NCBI RefSeq assembly: GCF_003967355.1
Contig: NZ_BIFH01000020.1
Location: forward strand, 124,001 to 188,000
Direction of reading: 5' to 3'
DNA length: 64,000 nt
DNA from: Embleya hyalina
GTDB taxonomy: Bacteria > Actinomycetota > Actinomycetes > Streptomycetales > Streptomycetaceae
Position numbers and translations under genes: made by a program. Shown here piece after piece: positions 23,887 through 32,800 of the stretch (its first letter is position 1; every line of letters starts with the position of its first letter). A model generated the notes under the pieces. That model ran no database searches and was not told the DNA's origin. It saw only the letters and a program-made list of their open reading frames with translations.

Positions 23887-24579
23887 TCAGGAGCGAGCGC
23901 GGATTCCGCCGAGCAGCGCGTCCGCGAGTTGGCCCGGCAGCTCCGGATCCAGACTCGCGTTCTCCCGTACGAGCTTGCGTACCAGTATGGGGCCCGCGAC
24001 GAGGTCCATCAGGACTTCCATCGGAAGGTCGGCGCGCAGCTCGCCGGAGTCCACGCCGCGCTGGAGCAGATCCCGCAGGATCGCCCGGCGCTTTTCCACC
24101 ACCACCTCGTGGTAGCGCCGATGCAGCTCCGGATGGTTGCGGATCTCGCCCGCCACGATCCCCATCAGGCCGTCGCCGCGGTTGTCGATGGCCTGCCGGC
24201 GCATGTTGTCCAACACGCTGACCAGGTCTTCGCGCAGCGAGCGGCCCGCGAGTGCCGCCGGGGTCACCTCGGTGGCCTCGATCGCCGCGATGATCAGCGC
24301 CTCCTTGCCGGGCCAGCGGCGGTAGATGGTGGCCTTGCCCACCCCCGCCTCCTGGGCCACCGCCTCGACGGACAGGCCGGTGATGCTGCGGTGTTCGGCG
24401 AGCAGTCGCCACGTCGCGTGCAGGATCGCCCGTTCGGCCTCCTCGCTGCGGGGCCGACCCCGGCGCGGCTTTTCCGCCGCGCCGGGGTCGTCGAGGTCGA
24501 TCCCGACGGTGGGGTCGGAGTCGACGGTGGGGTCGGCCGGCGTCGGCTCGACCGCTGATCGGGATGTCGCAGGCTGCAT
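23887..24579 (-). CDS. TetR family regulator of the adjacent MFS exporter
   Basis: A 230-residue regulator: residues 1-45 are a disordered, acidic/Pro leader, then RGRPRSEEAERAILHATWRLL and the helix-turn-helix VEAVAQEAGVGKATIYRRWPGKEALI, then a TetR C-terminal ligand domain. The ATG at 24579 lies one base after the MFS stop (TGACATG) with AAGG in position, so the pair is one operon and translation is probably coupled. A 22-base imperfect palindrome in the promoter of the operon is the likely operator. This is the usual drug-sensing repressor arrangement. Confidence 0.9.
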   Translation of the reverse strand: MQPATSRSAVEPTPADPTVDSDPTVGIDLDDPGAAEKPRRGRPRSEEAERAILHATWRLLAEHRSITGLSVEAVAQEAGVGKATIYRRWPGKEALIIAAIEATEVTPAALAGRSLREDLVSVLDNMRRQAIDNRGDGLMGIVAGEIRNHPELHRRYHEVVVEKRRAILRDLLQRGVDSGELRADLPMEVLMDLVAGPILVRKLVRENASLDPELPGQLADALLGGIRARS

Positions 24580-24580
24580 G

Positions 24581-26188
24581 TCAGACCTTCGCGGAGCGCT
24601 GTTCCTCGGCGGGCTCCCCGGGTCGGCCCGCTCCCGGGGCAGTCTGCCCGGCATCGCGGCGCGGCATCCACAGGAACACCACGACCGCGCCGACCAGACC
24701 GACCACCGCCGAGCCGATCGAGGCCGCGTGCATCGCGTCGATGAAGCCGTCCTTGGCCGGGTCGACCAGCGCCACGCCCCGGTCGCCGAGCCTGCCGGCG
24801 ACCGCGAGGGTGGCCTCGACCGAGTCGCCGGCCGGGCCGCGCGGCACGTTCGGCGGCAGCTTGTCGAGGTCGCCGGAGATCCGGTCGCGGTAGACCGAGG
24901 ACAACACCGAACCCAGGATCGCCACGCCGAGGGCGCCGCCCACCTGACGCACGGTGTTGCTGACCGCGGATCCGGCGCCGGCCTTCTCGCGCGGCAGCGA
25001 GGACATGATCGAGTTGGTGGCCGGCGGCATCACGTGCGCCATGCCCGCGCCCTGGAAGAAGAAGACCACGCACAGGACCCAGATCGGCGAGGTGCGGTCC
25101 ATCCAGAGGAAGGACAGGAAGCTCAGGCCGACCAGCAGCATGCCGCCGGTGGTCACCGCACGCACCCCGAACCGTTTGACCATCACCGAGCTGCGCGCCG
25201 AGAACAACAGTTGCGCCACCGCCAGCGGGAGCAGCAGCAGACCGGTCTGCAGCGGGGTGTAGCCGCGCACGCTCTGCAGGTAGAAGGCCATGAAGAAGGT
25301 CACGCCCAGGAGCGCGAAGAAGACCAGGCCGATCGCGGCGGCCGCGGCGGAGAACGCCGGGTCGCGGAAGAACCGCACGTCGAGCGAGGGGTGGTCGCTG
25401 CGCTTCTCGAACCAGACGAAGAAGGCGAGCACGGCCAGACCGAGCACGATCGTGCCGATCACCTCGACACTGCCCCAGCCCGCGTCGCCGCCGCGGATGA
25501 TGCCGTAGACCAGCGAGACCAGGCCCGCGATGGACAGCACCACCCCGATCGGGTCGAGCCGGCCCGGCCGGGGGTCACGCGAGTCCGGCACGAGCACCAG
25601 CATCGCGACGATGCCGACGATCACGATCGGGACGTTGATCAGGAACACCGAGCCCCACCAGAAGTGGTCGAGCAGCGCGCCGCCGGTGATCGGGCCGATC
25701 GCGATCGCCAGACCCACCGCGCCGGACCAGATGCCGATCGCCTTGGGTCGTTCCTGCGGCTCGAAGACGTTGCTGATGATGGAGAGCGTGGCCGGCATCA
25801 CGAACGCGCCGCCGAATCCCATCACCGCGCGCGCCGCGACCAGTTGCCCCGGACTCTGCGAGTAGGCGGACAGCAGCGAGGCGAGACCGAAGATCACCAT
25901 GCCGAACAACAGCGTGCGTTTGCGACCGAAGCGGTCGCCCAGGATGCCGGCGGTGAACAGCAGGCCGGCGAAGACCAGCGTGTAGGAGTTGATCGCCCAC
26001 TGGAGTTCGCTCTGGGTGGCGCCCAAACCCTGGTCCGGGTCGGCGATGGTCTTGATCGCGACGTTGAGGATGGAGTTGTCGAGGACGACGACCAGCAGGC
26101 TGATCACCATGACGCCGAGGATGGCCCAGCGCCGGCGGTGTATGTGCTCGTCGACGGTGCGTATGGGGGGAACGTTCGTTGCGGTCAC
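24581..26188 (-). CDS. MFS drug efflux transporter, DHA2 (EmrB) type
   Basis: A 535-residue transporter with 14 predicted helices. Helix 1 has [20 protein letters not shown] (motif D1), the 2-3 loop [12 protein letters not shown] (motif A), and helix 5 contains the GPITGGALL antiporter motif. A soluble segment of about 55 residues lies between the last two helices. The GTG at 26188 fits the first helix at residue 22 but has a weak ribosome site, so the start is less certain than the rest. It is first in an operon with the TetR gene and is divergent from panB. Confidence 0.88.
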   Translation of the reverse strand: MTATNVPPIRTVDEHIHRRRWAILGVMVISLLVVVLDNSILNVAIKTIADPDQGLGATQSELQWAINSYTLVFAGLLFTAGILGDRFGRKRTLLFGMVIFGLASLLSAYSQSPGQLVAARAVMGFGGAFVMPATLSIISNVFEPQERPKAIGIWSGAVGLAIAIGPITGGALLDHFWWGSVFLINVPIVIVGIVAMLVLVPDSRDPRPGRLDPIGVVLSIAGLVSLVYGIIRGGDAGWGSVEVIGTIVLGLAVLAFFVWFEKRSDHPSLDVRFFRDPAFSAAAAAIGLVFFALLGVTFFMAFYLQSVRGYTPLQTGLLLLPLAVAQLLFSARSSVMVKRFGVRAVTTGGMLLVGLSFLSFLWMDRTSPIWVLCVVFFFQGAGMAHVMPPATNSIMSSLPREKAGAGSAVSNTVRQVGGALGVAILGSVLSSVYRDRISGDLDKLPPNVPRGPAGDSVEATLAVAGRLGDRGVALVDPAKDGFIDAMHAASIGSAVVGLVGAVVVFLWMPRRDAGQTAPGAGRPGEPAEEQRSAKV

Positions 26189-26250
26189 GGGTGAGGCTCG
26201 ATTCGTACGACGCGGGGACACTGCTCGATGGCCCCAGGCTAACGAGACTT

Positions 26251-26272
26251 TACGAAACGATACGGTCTCGTA
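26251..26272. promoter_or_regulatory. TetR operator of the MFS-TetR operon
   Basis: A 22-base imperfect palindrome beginning TACGAAACG and ending GTCTCGTA; 8 of 11 positions are symmetric, with perfect TACGA/TCGTA ends. A longer ACGAGAC...GTCTCGT repeat (26242-26271) encloses it. It lies 63 bases upstream of the MFS start. Confidence 0.65.
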
Positions 26273-26443
26273 TTGCAAAACCTCGGCAAACGTCGCTGCC
26301 CGCGATCGGCCCCCGACCCACCCCCGACCCGCCTCCGGCCTCCCGGAATCCCCCGCCCGACGCCTCTGTTGTGCTGTTCGGAGGCATGTCACCATGGCCT
26401 TGTCCGGGGACGCCGTCCGAGCGCCTCGAGTCGGGAGAACACC

Positions 26444-27325
26444 ATGTCCAGCAACAAGTCCGCGCAGTCGATATCCGCTTCGGCCGAGGGTCCGGGACTG
26501 ACCCTGTACGGCGGCGACGGAACCGGGCGCCGGGTCACCGTGCGCGACCTGGCCCGGGCCAAGCGGGCCGGCGAGCGGTGGCCGATGCTCACCGCGTACG
26601 ACGCGATGGTCGCCTCGGTCTTCGACGACGCGGGCATCCCCGTACTTCTGGTCGGCGACTCGGCCGGCAACAACCACCTCGGCTACGAGAACACCGTGCC
26701 GGTCACGATGGACCAGCTCGTGATGCTCACCGGCTCGGTCGTGCGCGGCACCAAGCGCGCGCTGATCGTGGCCGACCTGCCGTTCGGCTCGTACCAGGAA
26801 TCCCCCGAGCAGGCGCTGCGCAACGGCGTGCGCTTCCTCAAGGAGGCCGGTGCCGGCGCGGTCAAGCTGGAGGGTGGACGGCGCTCGGTGCCCCAGGTCG
26901 AGGCCCTGGTCGCCGCGGGTGTCCCGGTGATGGCCCACCTCGGGCTCACCCCGCAGTCGGTGCACGCCTTCGGCGGCTACCGGGTGCAGGGGCGGGACGC
27001 GGAGAGCGCCGAGCAGTTGATCGCCGACGCCAAGTCGATGCAGGCCGCGGGCGCGTTCGCGGTGGTCCTGGAGTGTGTGCCGGAGGAACTGGCCACCCGG
27101 GTCACCGACCTGCTCGACATTCCCACCGTCGGCATCGGCGCGGGCGCGGGCACCGACGCGCAGGTGCTGGTGTGGACCGACATGGCCGGCATGACCACCG
27201 GCCACACCCCCAAGTTCGTCAAGCGGTACGTCGACCTCCGCGCCGCGCTCGGCGACGCCGCCAAGGCGTTCGCCGGCGATGTGGTCGGGGGTGCCTACCC
27301 GGCCCCTGAACACGCGTTCCACTGA
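26444..27325 (+). CDS. panB: 3-methyl-2-oxobutanoate hydroxymethyltransferase
   Basis: First committed step of pantothenate and CoA synthesis: transfers a hydroxymethyl group from methylene-tetrahydrofolate to ketoisovalerate. The 293-residue protein has the TIM-barrel family blocks [26 protein letters not shown] (Mg-binding Asp), [38 protein letters not shown] and VGIGAG. A roughly 30-residue N-terminal extension before the barrel is usual for actinobacteria. The ATG at 26444 follows GGGAGA at 8 bases. No panC or panD is linked here. A hairpin follows. Confidence 0.95.
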   Translation: MSSNKSAQSISASAEGPGLTLYGGDGTGRRVTVRDLARAKRAGERWPMLTAYDAMVASVFDDAGIPVLLVGDSAGNNHLGYENTVPVTMDQLVMLTGSVVRGTKRALIVADLPFGSYQESPEQALRNGVRFLKEAGAGAVKLEGGRRSVPQVEALVAAGVPVMAHLGLTPQSVHAFGGYRVQGRDAESAEQLIADAKSMQAAGAFAVVLECVPEELATRVTDLLDIPTVGIGAGAGTDAQVLVWTDMAGMTTGHTPKFVKRYVDLRAALGDAAKAFAGDVVGGAYPAPEHAFH

Positions 27326-27332
27326 GTGTCCC

Positions 27333-27375
27333 GGAAGGGCCGTACGATGCGAACTCCCGGTCGTACGGCCCTTCC
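27333..27375 (+). terminator. panB terminator
   Basis: Fifteen-base perfect arms beginning GGAAGGGCCGTACGA around a 13-base loop, 8 bases after the panB stop. Confidence 0.85.
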
Positions 27376-27393
27376 GCCTGTCTGGAGCAGTTC

Positions 27394-28200
27394 GTGACGC
27401 ACCCCTACGGAGATTACGGCCGCCGCCCCGCGGCCGGCTCGCTGCGCCATGTGCGGCCGAGCCCGGTCTTCCTCGCCATCGTCGCGGTCTGCGTCGCCTC
27501 GGGCTGGTACGCGTGGCACGACGACGGCACCTCCGAGCCCGCCACCCGCACCAGCGTGTTCCTGCTGGTCATGTCGGGCTGGCTGGTCTCGTTGTGCCTG
27601 CACGAGTTCGCGCACGCCTTCGCCGCGCTGCGCTCGGGCGACCACAGCGTGGTGGGCAAGGGCTATCTCACCCTGGACCCGCTCAAGTACAGCGACCCGC
27701 TGCTGTCCTTCATCCTGCCGACCGTCTTCGTGCTGCTCGGCGGGATCCCGCTCAGCGGCGGCGCGGTCTACCTGGACCGCGGCGCGATCCGCGGCCGGGC
27801 CCGCAACAGCGTGGTGTCGGCGGTCGGACCGCTGACCAACGCCGTGCTGGCCGGCGTGCTCGCCCTGCTCCTGTCGTCCGGCGTGGTGGACGGGGCGAGT
27901 GCCACCTTCGTGGCCGCGTTCTCGTTCCTGATCCAGCTCCAGGTGATCGCGGCGGTGCTCAACCTGCTGCCGGTGCCGGGTCTGGACGGCTACGGCGTAC
28001 TGGAGCCGTGGTTGCCCTTCGAGTTCCGCCGGGCCATCGCGCCGTACGCGCCCTACGCGATCCTGTTCCTGTTCGCGCTGCTGTGGTCGCCGTCGGTCAA
28101 CCACTACTTCTACGACGTGGTCGACCACATCACCGACGCGCTGGACGTGTCGCCGTACCTGGCCAACGACGGCTACCGGCTGTTCCGCTTCTGGTCCTGA
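27394..28200 (+). CDS. M50 family (site-2-protease-like) membrane metalloprotease
   Basis: A 268-residue membrane protein with about six helices. The zinc-binding motif HEFAHAF lies in the second helix near residue 69-75 and the second metal-binding motif [12 protein letters not shown] near residue 190-200; both are complete, so the protein is probably active. Family members cleave substrates inside the membrane or act as housekeeping rhomboid-like proteases; the substrate here is unknown. The GTG follows GGAG at 6 bases. Its last 28 bases overlap the convergent permease gene. Confidence 0.85.
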   Translation: MTHPYGDYGRRPAAGSLRHVRPSPVFLAIVAVCVASGWYAWHDDGTSEPATRTSVFLLVMSGWLVSLCLHEFAHAFAALRSGDHSVVGKGYLTLDPLKYSDPLLSFILPTVFVLLGGIPLSGGAVYLDRGAIRGRARNSVVSAVGPLTNAVLAGVLALLLSSGVVDGASATFVAAFSFLIQLQVIAAVLNLLPVPGLDGYGVLEPWLPFEFRRAIAPYAPYAILFLFALLWSPSVNHYFYDVVDHITDALDVSPYLANDGYRLFRFWS

Positions 28201-29369
28201 GCGTCCGCGTCCCCCGCCGGGTCCCCGCCCCGCCGCCACGGCCGGCTCGGCCGCCTCGGCGGCCGGGTCTCGTCGGGCGTCAGGTGGTGTTCGGGCACCT
28301 CGTAGCGGTGCAGGTAGCTCCCGATGAACGCCTGCGCGGTGGCCGTCACCGGGATCGCGATCAACGCGCCCACCGCGCCGAGCAGCGCGGCACCCGCGAT
28401 CACCGAGCCGAACGCCACCGCCGGGTGGATCTCCACCGTGCGCGCGGTGATCCTCGGGTGCAGCAGGTAGTTCTCGAACTGCTGGTAGGCGGTCGCGAAC
28501 AGCACCACCCACACGGCGGTCGCCGGGCTCACCGTCAGCGCGATCAGCGCGGGCAGCACGATCGCGATGTAGGTGCCCACGGTCGGCACGAACTGCGAGA
28601 TCAGCCCGACCCACAACGCCAGCGGGATCGCGTACGGCAGGTCCAGCACCAGGAACGCGACGTAGTGCGCGAACGCCGAGATCAGCGCGAGCGCGGCGCG
28701 CGAGTAGAGGTAGCCGCCGGTCTTGTCGATCGCGATCTCCCACCCGCGCAACACCTCGGCCTGCCGGCCCGGCGGCAGCAGCGAGCACACCGCGCGCCGC
28801 ATCCGCGGGCCCTCGGCGGTGAAGTAGAAGGTGAACAGCGCGATGGTGAAGAGCTGGAACAGCGCGCCGACGATCCGGGCGGACCAGCCGAGCGCGTGGT
28901 TCGCCACCTGCTCGGCGTAGCCCTGCACGGTGCCGGCGTCCTTGAAGATCTTCCCCTGGATCTTGTCCACGGTCAGATCGGTGCCGAAGGTGCGGTTCAC
29001 CCACGCGACCAGGTCCTCGAGGTAGCGCGGCAGATGGTTGGCGAACGCGACCACCTGGTCCACCAGGAGCGAGCCGACCACCGCCAGGAATCCCGCGCAG
29101 GCCAGGAGGACCACCACGAACGCGATCCCGGTGGCCACGCCGCGCCGCATCCCGCGGCGGGCGAGCCGATCCACGGCCGGCTCGAACGCGAGCGCGAGGA
29201 AGAAGGCCACCAGCAGGTCGATCAGCAGCGTGCGCAACTGGCCCAGGGTCCAGCCGAGCAGCCGGAAGCCGGCGATCATCACGAGGACCAGGAGCACCGC
29301 CCGCGGCAACCAGGACGGCATGCGGTCGCGCGCCGCGACCCGGGTGGTCCGGGTGTCGGGTGTGGTCAC
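28173..29369 (-). CDS. AI-2E family (PerM-like) permease
   Basis: A 398-residue protein with 7-8 membrane helices in the AI-2 exporter/PerM layout: paired helices at residues 22-62, a helix near 75-100, an extracytosolic helical domain (about 110-200), and a C-terminal bundle with WVGLISQFVPTVGTYIA and the family's ATAYQQFENYLLHPRI and ALIAIPV blocks. Some relatives export quorum signals or exchange ions; function here is not known. The tail (residues 350-398) is charged and Pro/Arg-rich. Start GTG at 29369 follows GGGAGC. Confidence 0.85.
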   Translation of the reverse strand: MTTPDTRTTRVAARDRMPSWLPRAVLLVLVMIAGFRLLGWTLGQLRTLLIDLLVAFFLALAFEPAVDRLARRGMRRGVATGIAFVVVLLACAGFLAVVGSLLVDQVVAFANHLPRYLEDLVAWVNRTFGTDLTVDKIQGKIFKDAGTVQGYAEQVANHALGWSARIVGALFQLFTIALFTFYFTAEGPRMRRAVCSLLPPGRQAEVLRGWEIAIDKTGGYLYSRAALALISAFAHYVAFLVLDLPYAIPLALWVGLISQFVPTVGTYIAIVLPALIALTVSPATAVWVVLFATAYQQFENYLLHPRITARTVEIHPAVAFGSVIAGAALLGAVGALIAIPVTATAQAFIGSYLHRYEVPEHHLTPDETRPPRRPSRPWRRGGDPAGDADAQDQKRNSR

Positions 29370-29521
29370 GTGGGCTCCCTGTCCGGTCGCGCGGCATGTG
29401 TGGTGCCTTGCGTCGTATGACAGAAAGAGACTAGAGCGTCACGCTGGGTCGTTTTGTGCAGATTCGCCCGCACGGACCGGCGCGGACCCGCCGGGTCCCG
29501 GCCCGGTCGCCGTCGCGGGGG

Positions 29522-29719
29522 TCAGGCGCGTTTGGTGGTCGGCAGGTCCATCGACACGCACACGCCCCGCCAGACGTCCTTGGCCTCGATGCCCGCCGCC
29601 AGCGCCTCGTGCACGGTACGCCCGCCCAGTTCGGACATCACGTGGTCGCGGGCGAAGGACTCGAAGTACGAGTCGCCGAAGTGCGCGCGCATGCGTCGCC
29701 AGAAGTCGGTGAGTCCCAT
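29522..29719 (-). CDS. DUF3046 small protein
   Basis: A 65-residue protein matching the actinobacterial DUF3046 family: MGLTDFWRRMRAHFGDSYFESFARDHVMSELGG, then EALAAGIEAKDVWRGVC near the end. Streptomycetes and mycobacteria carry it near recA/recX; here recA is not in view and lhr is the divergent neighbour. Function is unknown. The ATG at 29719 is 6 bases from a GATACT hexamer, so the transcript is probably leaderless. Confidence 0.88.
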   Translation of the reverse strand: MGLTDFWRRMRAHFGDSYFESFARDHVMSELGGRTVHEALAAGIEAKDVWRGVCVSMDLPTTKRA

Positions 29720-29725
29720 GCGACC

Positions 29726-29731
29726 AGTATC
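29726..29731 (-). promoter_or_regulatory. -10 hexamer, leaderless DUF3046 gene
   Basis: GATACT on the minus strand is 6 bases from the ATG at 29719. Confidence 0.45.
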
Positions 29732-29821
29732 CCGGTGTCGGCCGACCGACCCGCCGCCCGCATCCGCCGCCCGCCTGTCGAGCGACGCGAATGTCGGAGC
29801 CACCCGGCACCATGGGGAGTT

Positions 29822-32800
29822 ATGCCACACGACGATTCCGCTTCCGTCCTGGCCGGCTTCTCCCCCGCCACCCGGGCGTGGTTCACCGGCGCCTTCCCCG
29901 CGCCGACCCGGGCCCAGGAGGGCGCCTGGCGGGCGATCGCCGAGGGCAAGGACGCGCTGGTCGTCGCCCCGACCGGTTCCGGCAAGACGCTCGCCGCCTT
30001 CCTGTCCGCGCTCGACCGGCTCGCCGCCGAGCCGGTGCCGGAGGATCCCCGGCGACGTTGTCGGGTGTTGTACATCTCGCCGCTCAAGGCGCTGGCGGTC
30101 GACGTCGAGCGCAACCTGCGCAGCCCGCTCACCGGCATCCGGCAGGCGTCCGTGCGGCTGGGCCTGCCCGAGCCCGAGGTGACCGTGGGCGTGCGCTCCG
30201 GCGACACCCCCGCCGCCGATCGGCGCCGGTTCGCGACCAGGCCGCCCGACATCCTGATCACCACGCCCGAGTCGCTGTTCCTGCTGCTGACCTCGCAGGC
30301 CCGCGAGGCGCTGCGCGGGGTGGACACGGTGATCGTGGACGAGGTGCACGCGGTCGCCGGCACCAAACGCGGCGCGCACCTGGCGCTGAGCCTGGAGCGG
30401 CTGGACGAACTCCTGGAGCGGCCCGCCCGCCGGATCGGCCTGTCGGCGACCGTGCGCCCGGTCGACGAGGTGGCCCGGTGGATGCGCGCCACGGGCGAGG
30501 TGCACGTGGTCCAGCCGCCGTCGGCCAAGACGTTCGAGCTGTCCGTGGTGGTGCCGGTCGAGGACATGGGCGAGTCGGGCGGCGGCACCGGCGACTTCGA
30601 CGAGGCCGGCAACGAGCGCAGGACCTCGGTGTGGCCGCACGTCGAGGAGCGCATCGTCGACCTGATCCAGGCGCACCGCTCGACCATCGTGTTCGCCAAC
30701 TCGCGCCGCCTGGCCGAGCGGCTGTGCGGCCGGCTGAACGAGATCGCCTACGAGCGGGCGACCGGCGAGGAGTTGCCGCAGGACGCGTCGCCGGCCGAGC
30801 TGATGGCCCAGGCCGGCAGCAGCAAGGGGGCGCCGCCGCTGCTCGCCCGGGCCCACCACGGCTCGGTGTCCAAGGAGCAGCGGGCCGCGGTGGAGGAGGA
30901 TCTGAAGGCCGGCCGGCTGCCCGCGGTGGTGGCCACCTCCAGCCTGGAGTTGGGCATCGACATGGGCGCGGTGGACCTGGTCGTCCAGGTCGAGTCGCCG
31001 CCGTCGGTGGCCTCCGGCCTGCAGCGGGTGGGCCGGGCCGGCCACCAGGTGGGCGCGGTCTCCCGGGGTGTGGTCTTCCCGAAGTTCCGCGGCGACCTGG
31101 TGCAGACCGCGGTGGTCACCGAACGGATGCGCGAGGGTGCGATCGAGTCGGTGCGCGCGCCGCGCAATCCGCTGGACGTGCTCGCCCAGCAGATCGTCTC
31201 GATGGTCTCGGTCGAGGACCGCGACGTGGACGCGCTGCTCGCGCTGATCCGCCGGGCCGCGCCGTTCACCGCGCTGCCCGCGTCGGCCTTCGAGGCGACC
31301 CTGGACATGCTCGCGGGCCGCTATCCCTCCGACGCGTTCGCCGAGTTGCGCCCGCGCGTCGTGTGGGATCGGGTGGCCGGCGTGTTGTCCGCCCGCCCGG
31401 GCGCGCAGCGGCTCGCGGTCACCTCCGGCGGCACCATCCCCGACCGCGGCCTGTTCGGGGTGTTCCTGGTCGCGGGCGAGGCGAAGTCGCGCGTGGGCGA
31501 GTTGGACGAGGAGATGGTCTACGAGTCGCGCGTGGGCGACGTGTTCACGCTCGGCACCTCCTCCTGGCGGATCGAGGACATCACCCACGACAAGGTGCTG
31601 GTCTCGCCCGCCCCCGGAGTGCCCGGCAAGCTGCCCTTCTGGCACGGCGACGCGCTCGGCCGGCCGGTGGAACTGGGCCGCGCGCTGGGCGCGTTCGTCC
31701 GCGAGGTGGGCGCGCTGCCGGCGGATCGGGCGCGCGAGCGGGTGGCCGCCGCGGGCCTGGACCCGTGGGCGGTGGACAACCTCCTCGGCTACCTGGGCGA
31801 GCAGCGCGAGGCGTGCGGCCACGTCCCCGACGACCGGACCATCGTGGTCGAGCGCTTTCGCGACGAGTTGGGCGACTGGCGGGTGGTGGTGCACTCGCCG
31901 TTCGGCGCGCAGGTGCACGCGCCGTGGGCGCTGGCCATCGCGGCCCGGCTGCGCGAGCGCACCGGACTGGACGTACAGACGATGCACGGCGACGACGGGA
32001 TCGTGCTGCGGCTGCCCGACACCGGCGACCCGTTCGGCGACGCCCCCGAGGACCTCGCGGCCGGTGCGCTGCCACCGGACTTCGCGGTGTTCGAGGAGGC
32101 CGAGGTGGAGCCGCTGGTGACCGCCGAGGTGGGCGGCTCGGCGCTGTTCGCGTCGCGCTTTCGCGAGTGCGCGGCCCGGGCGCTGCTGCTGCCGCGCCGG
32201 ATGCCGGGTCGGCGCACCCCGCTGTGGCAGCAACGGCAGCGTTCGGCCCAACTGCTCGCGGTGGCGAGCGAGTACGGCTCGTTCCCGATCGTCCTGGAGA
32301 CGATGCGCGAGTGCCTTCAGGACGTGTTCGACGTGCCCGGGCTGACCGGGCTGATGCGCGACATCGCCACGCGCGCGGTGCGCATCGTCGAGGTGACCAC
32401 GACCGAACCGTCGCCGTTCGCCCGCTCGCTGCTGTTCGGCTACGTCGCGCAGTTCATGTACGAGGGCGACTCGCCGCTGGCCGAGCGGCGGGCGGCGGCG
32501 CTGGCGCTGGACTCGCGACTCCTCGCCGAGTTGCTGGGGCAGGCCGAGCTGCGCGAGTTGCTGGATCCGGAGGTGTTGGCGCGCACCGAGAGCGAGTTGC
32601 AGCGGCTGGCCGAGGATCGCCGGGTGCGGGACGCGGAGGGGGTCGCGGATCTGCTGCGGCTGCTCGGACCGCTGACCACCGCCGAGGTGGCGGCGCGGGC
32701 CGAGGCGGGCTTCGAGCAGGAGTGGCTGACCGGTCTGGAGCGGGCCCGCCGGGTGATCCGGGTGCGGATCGCGGGCGAGGAGCGCTGGGCCGGCATCGAG

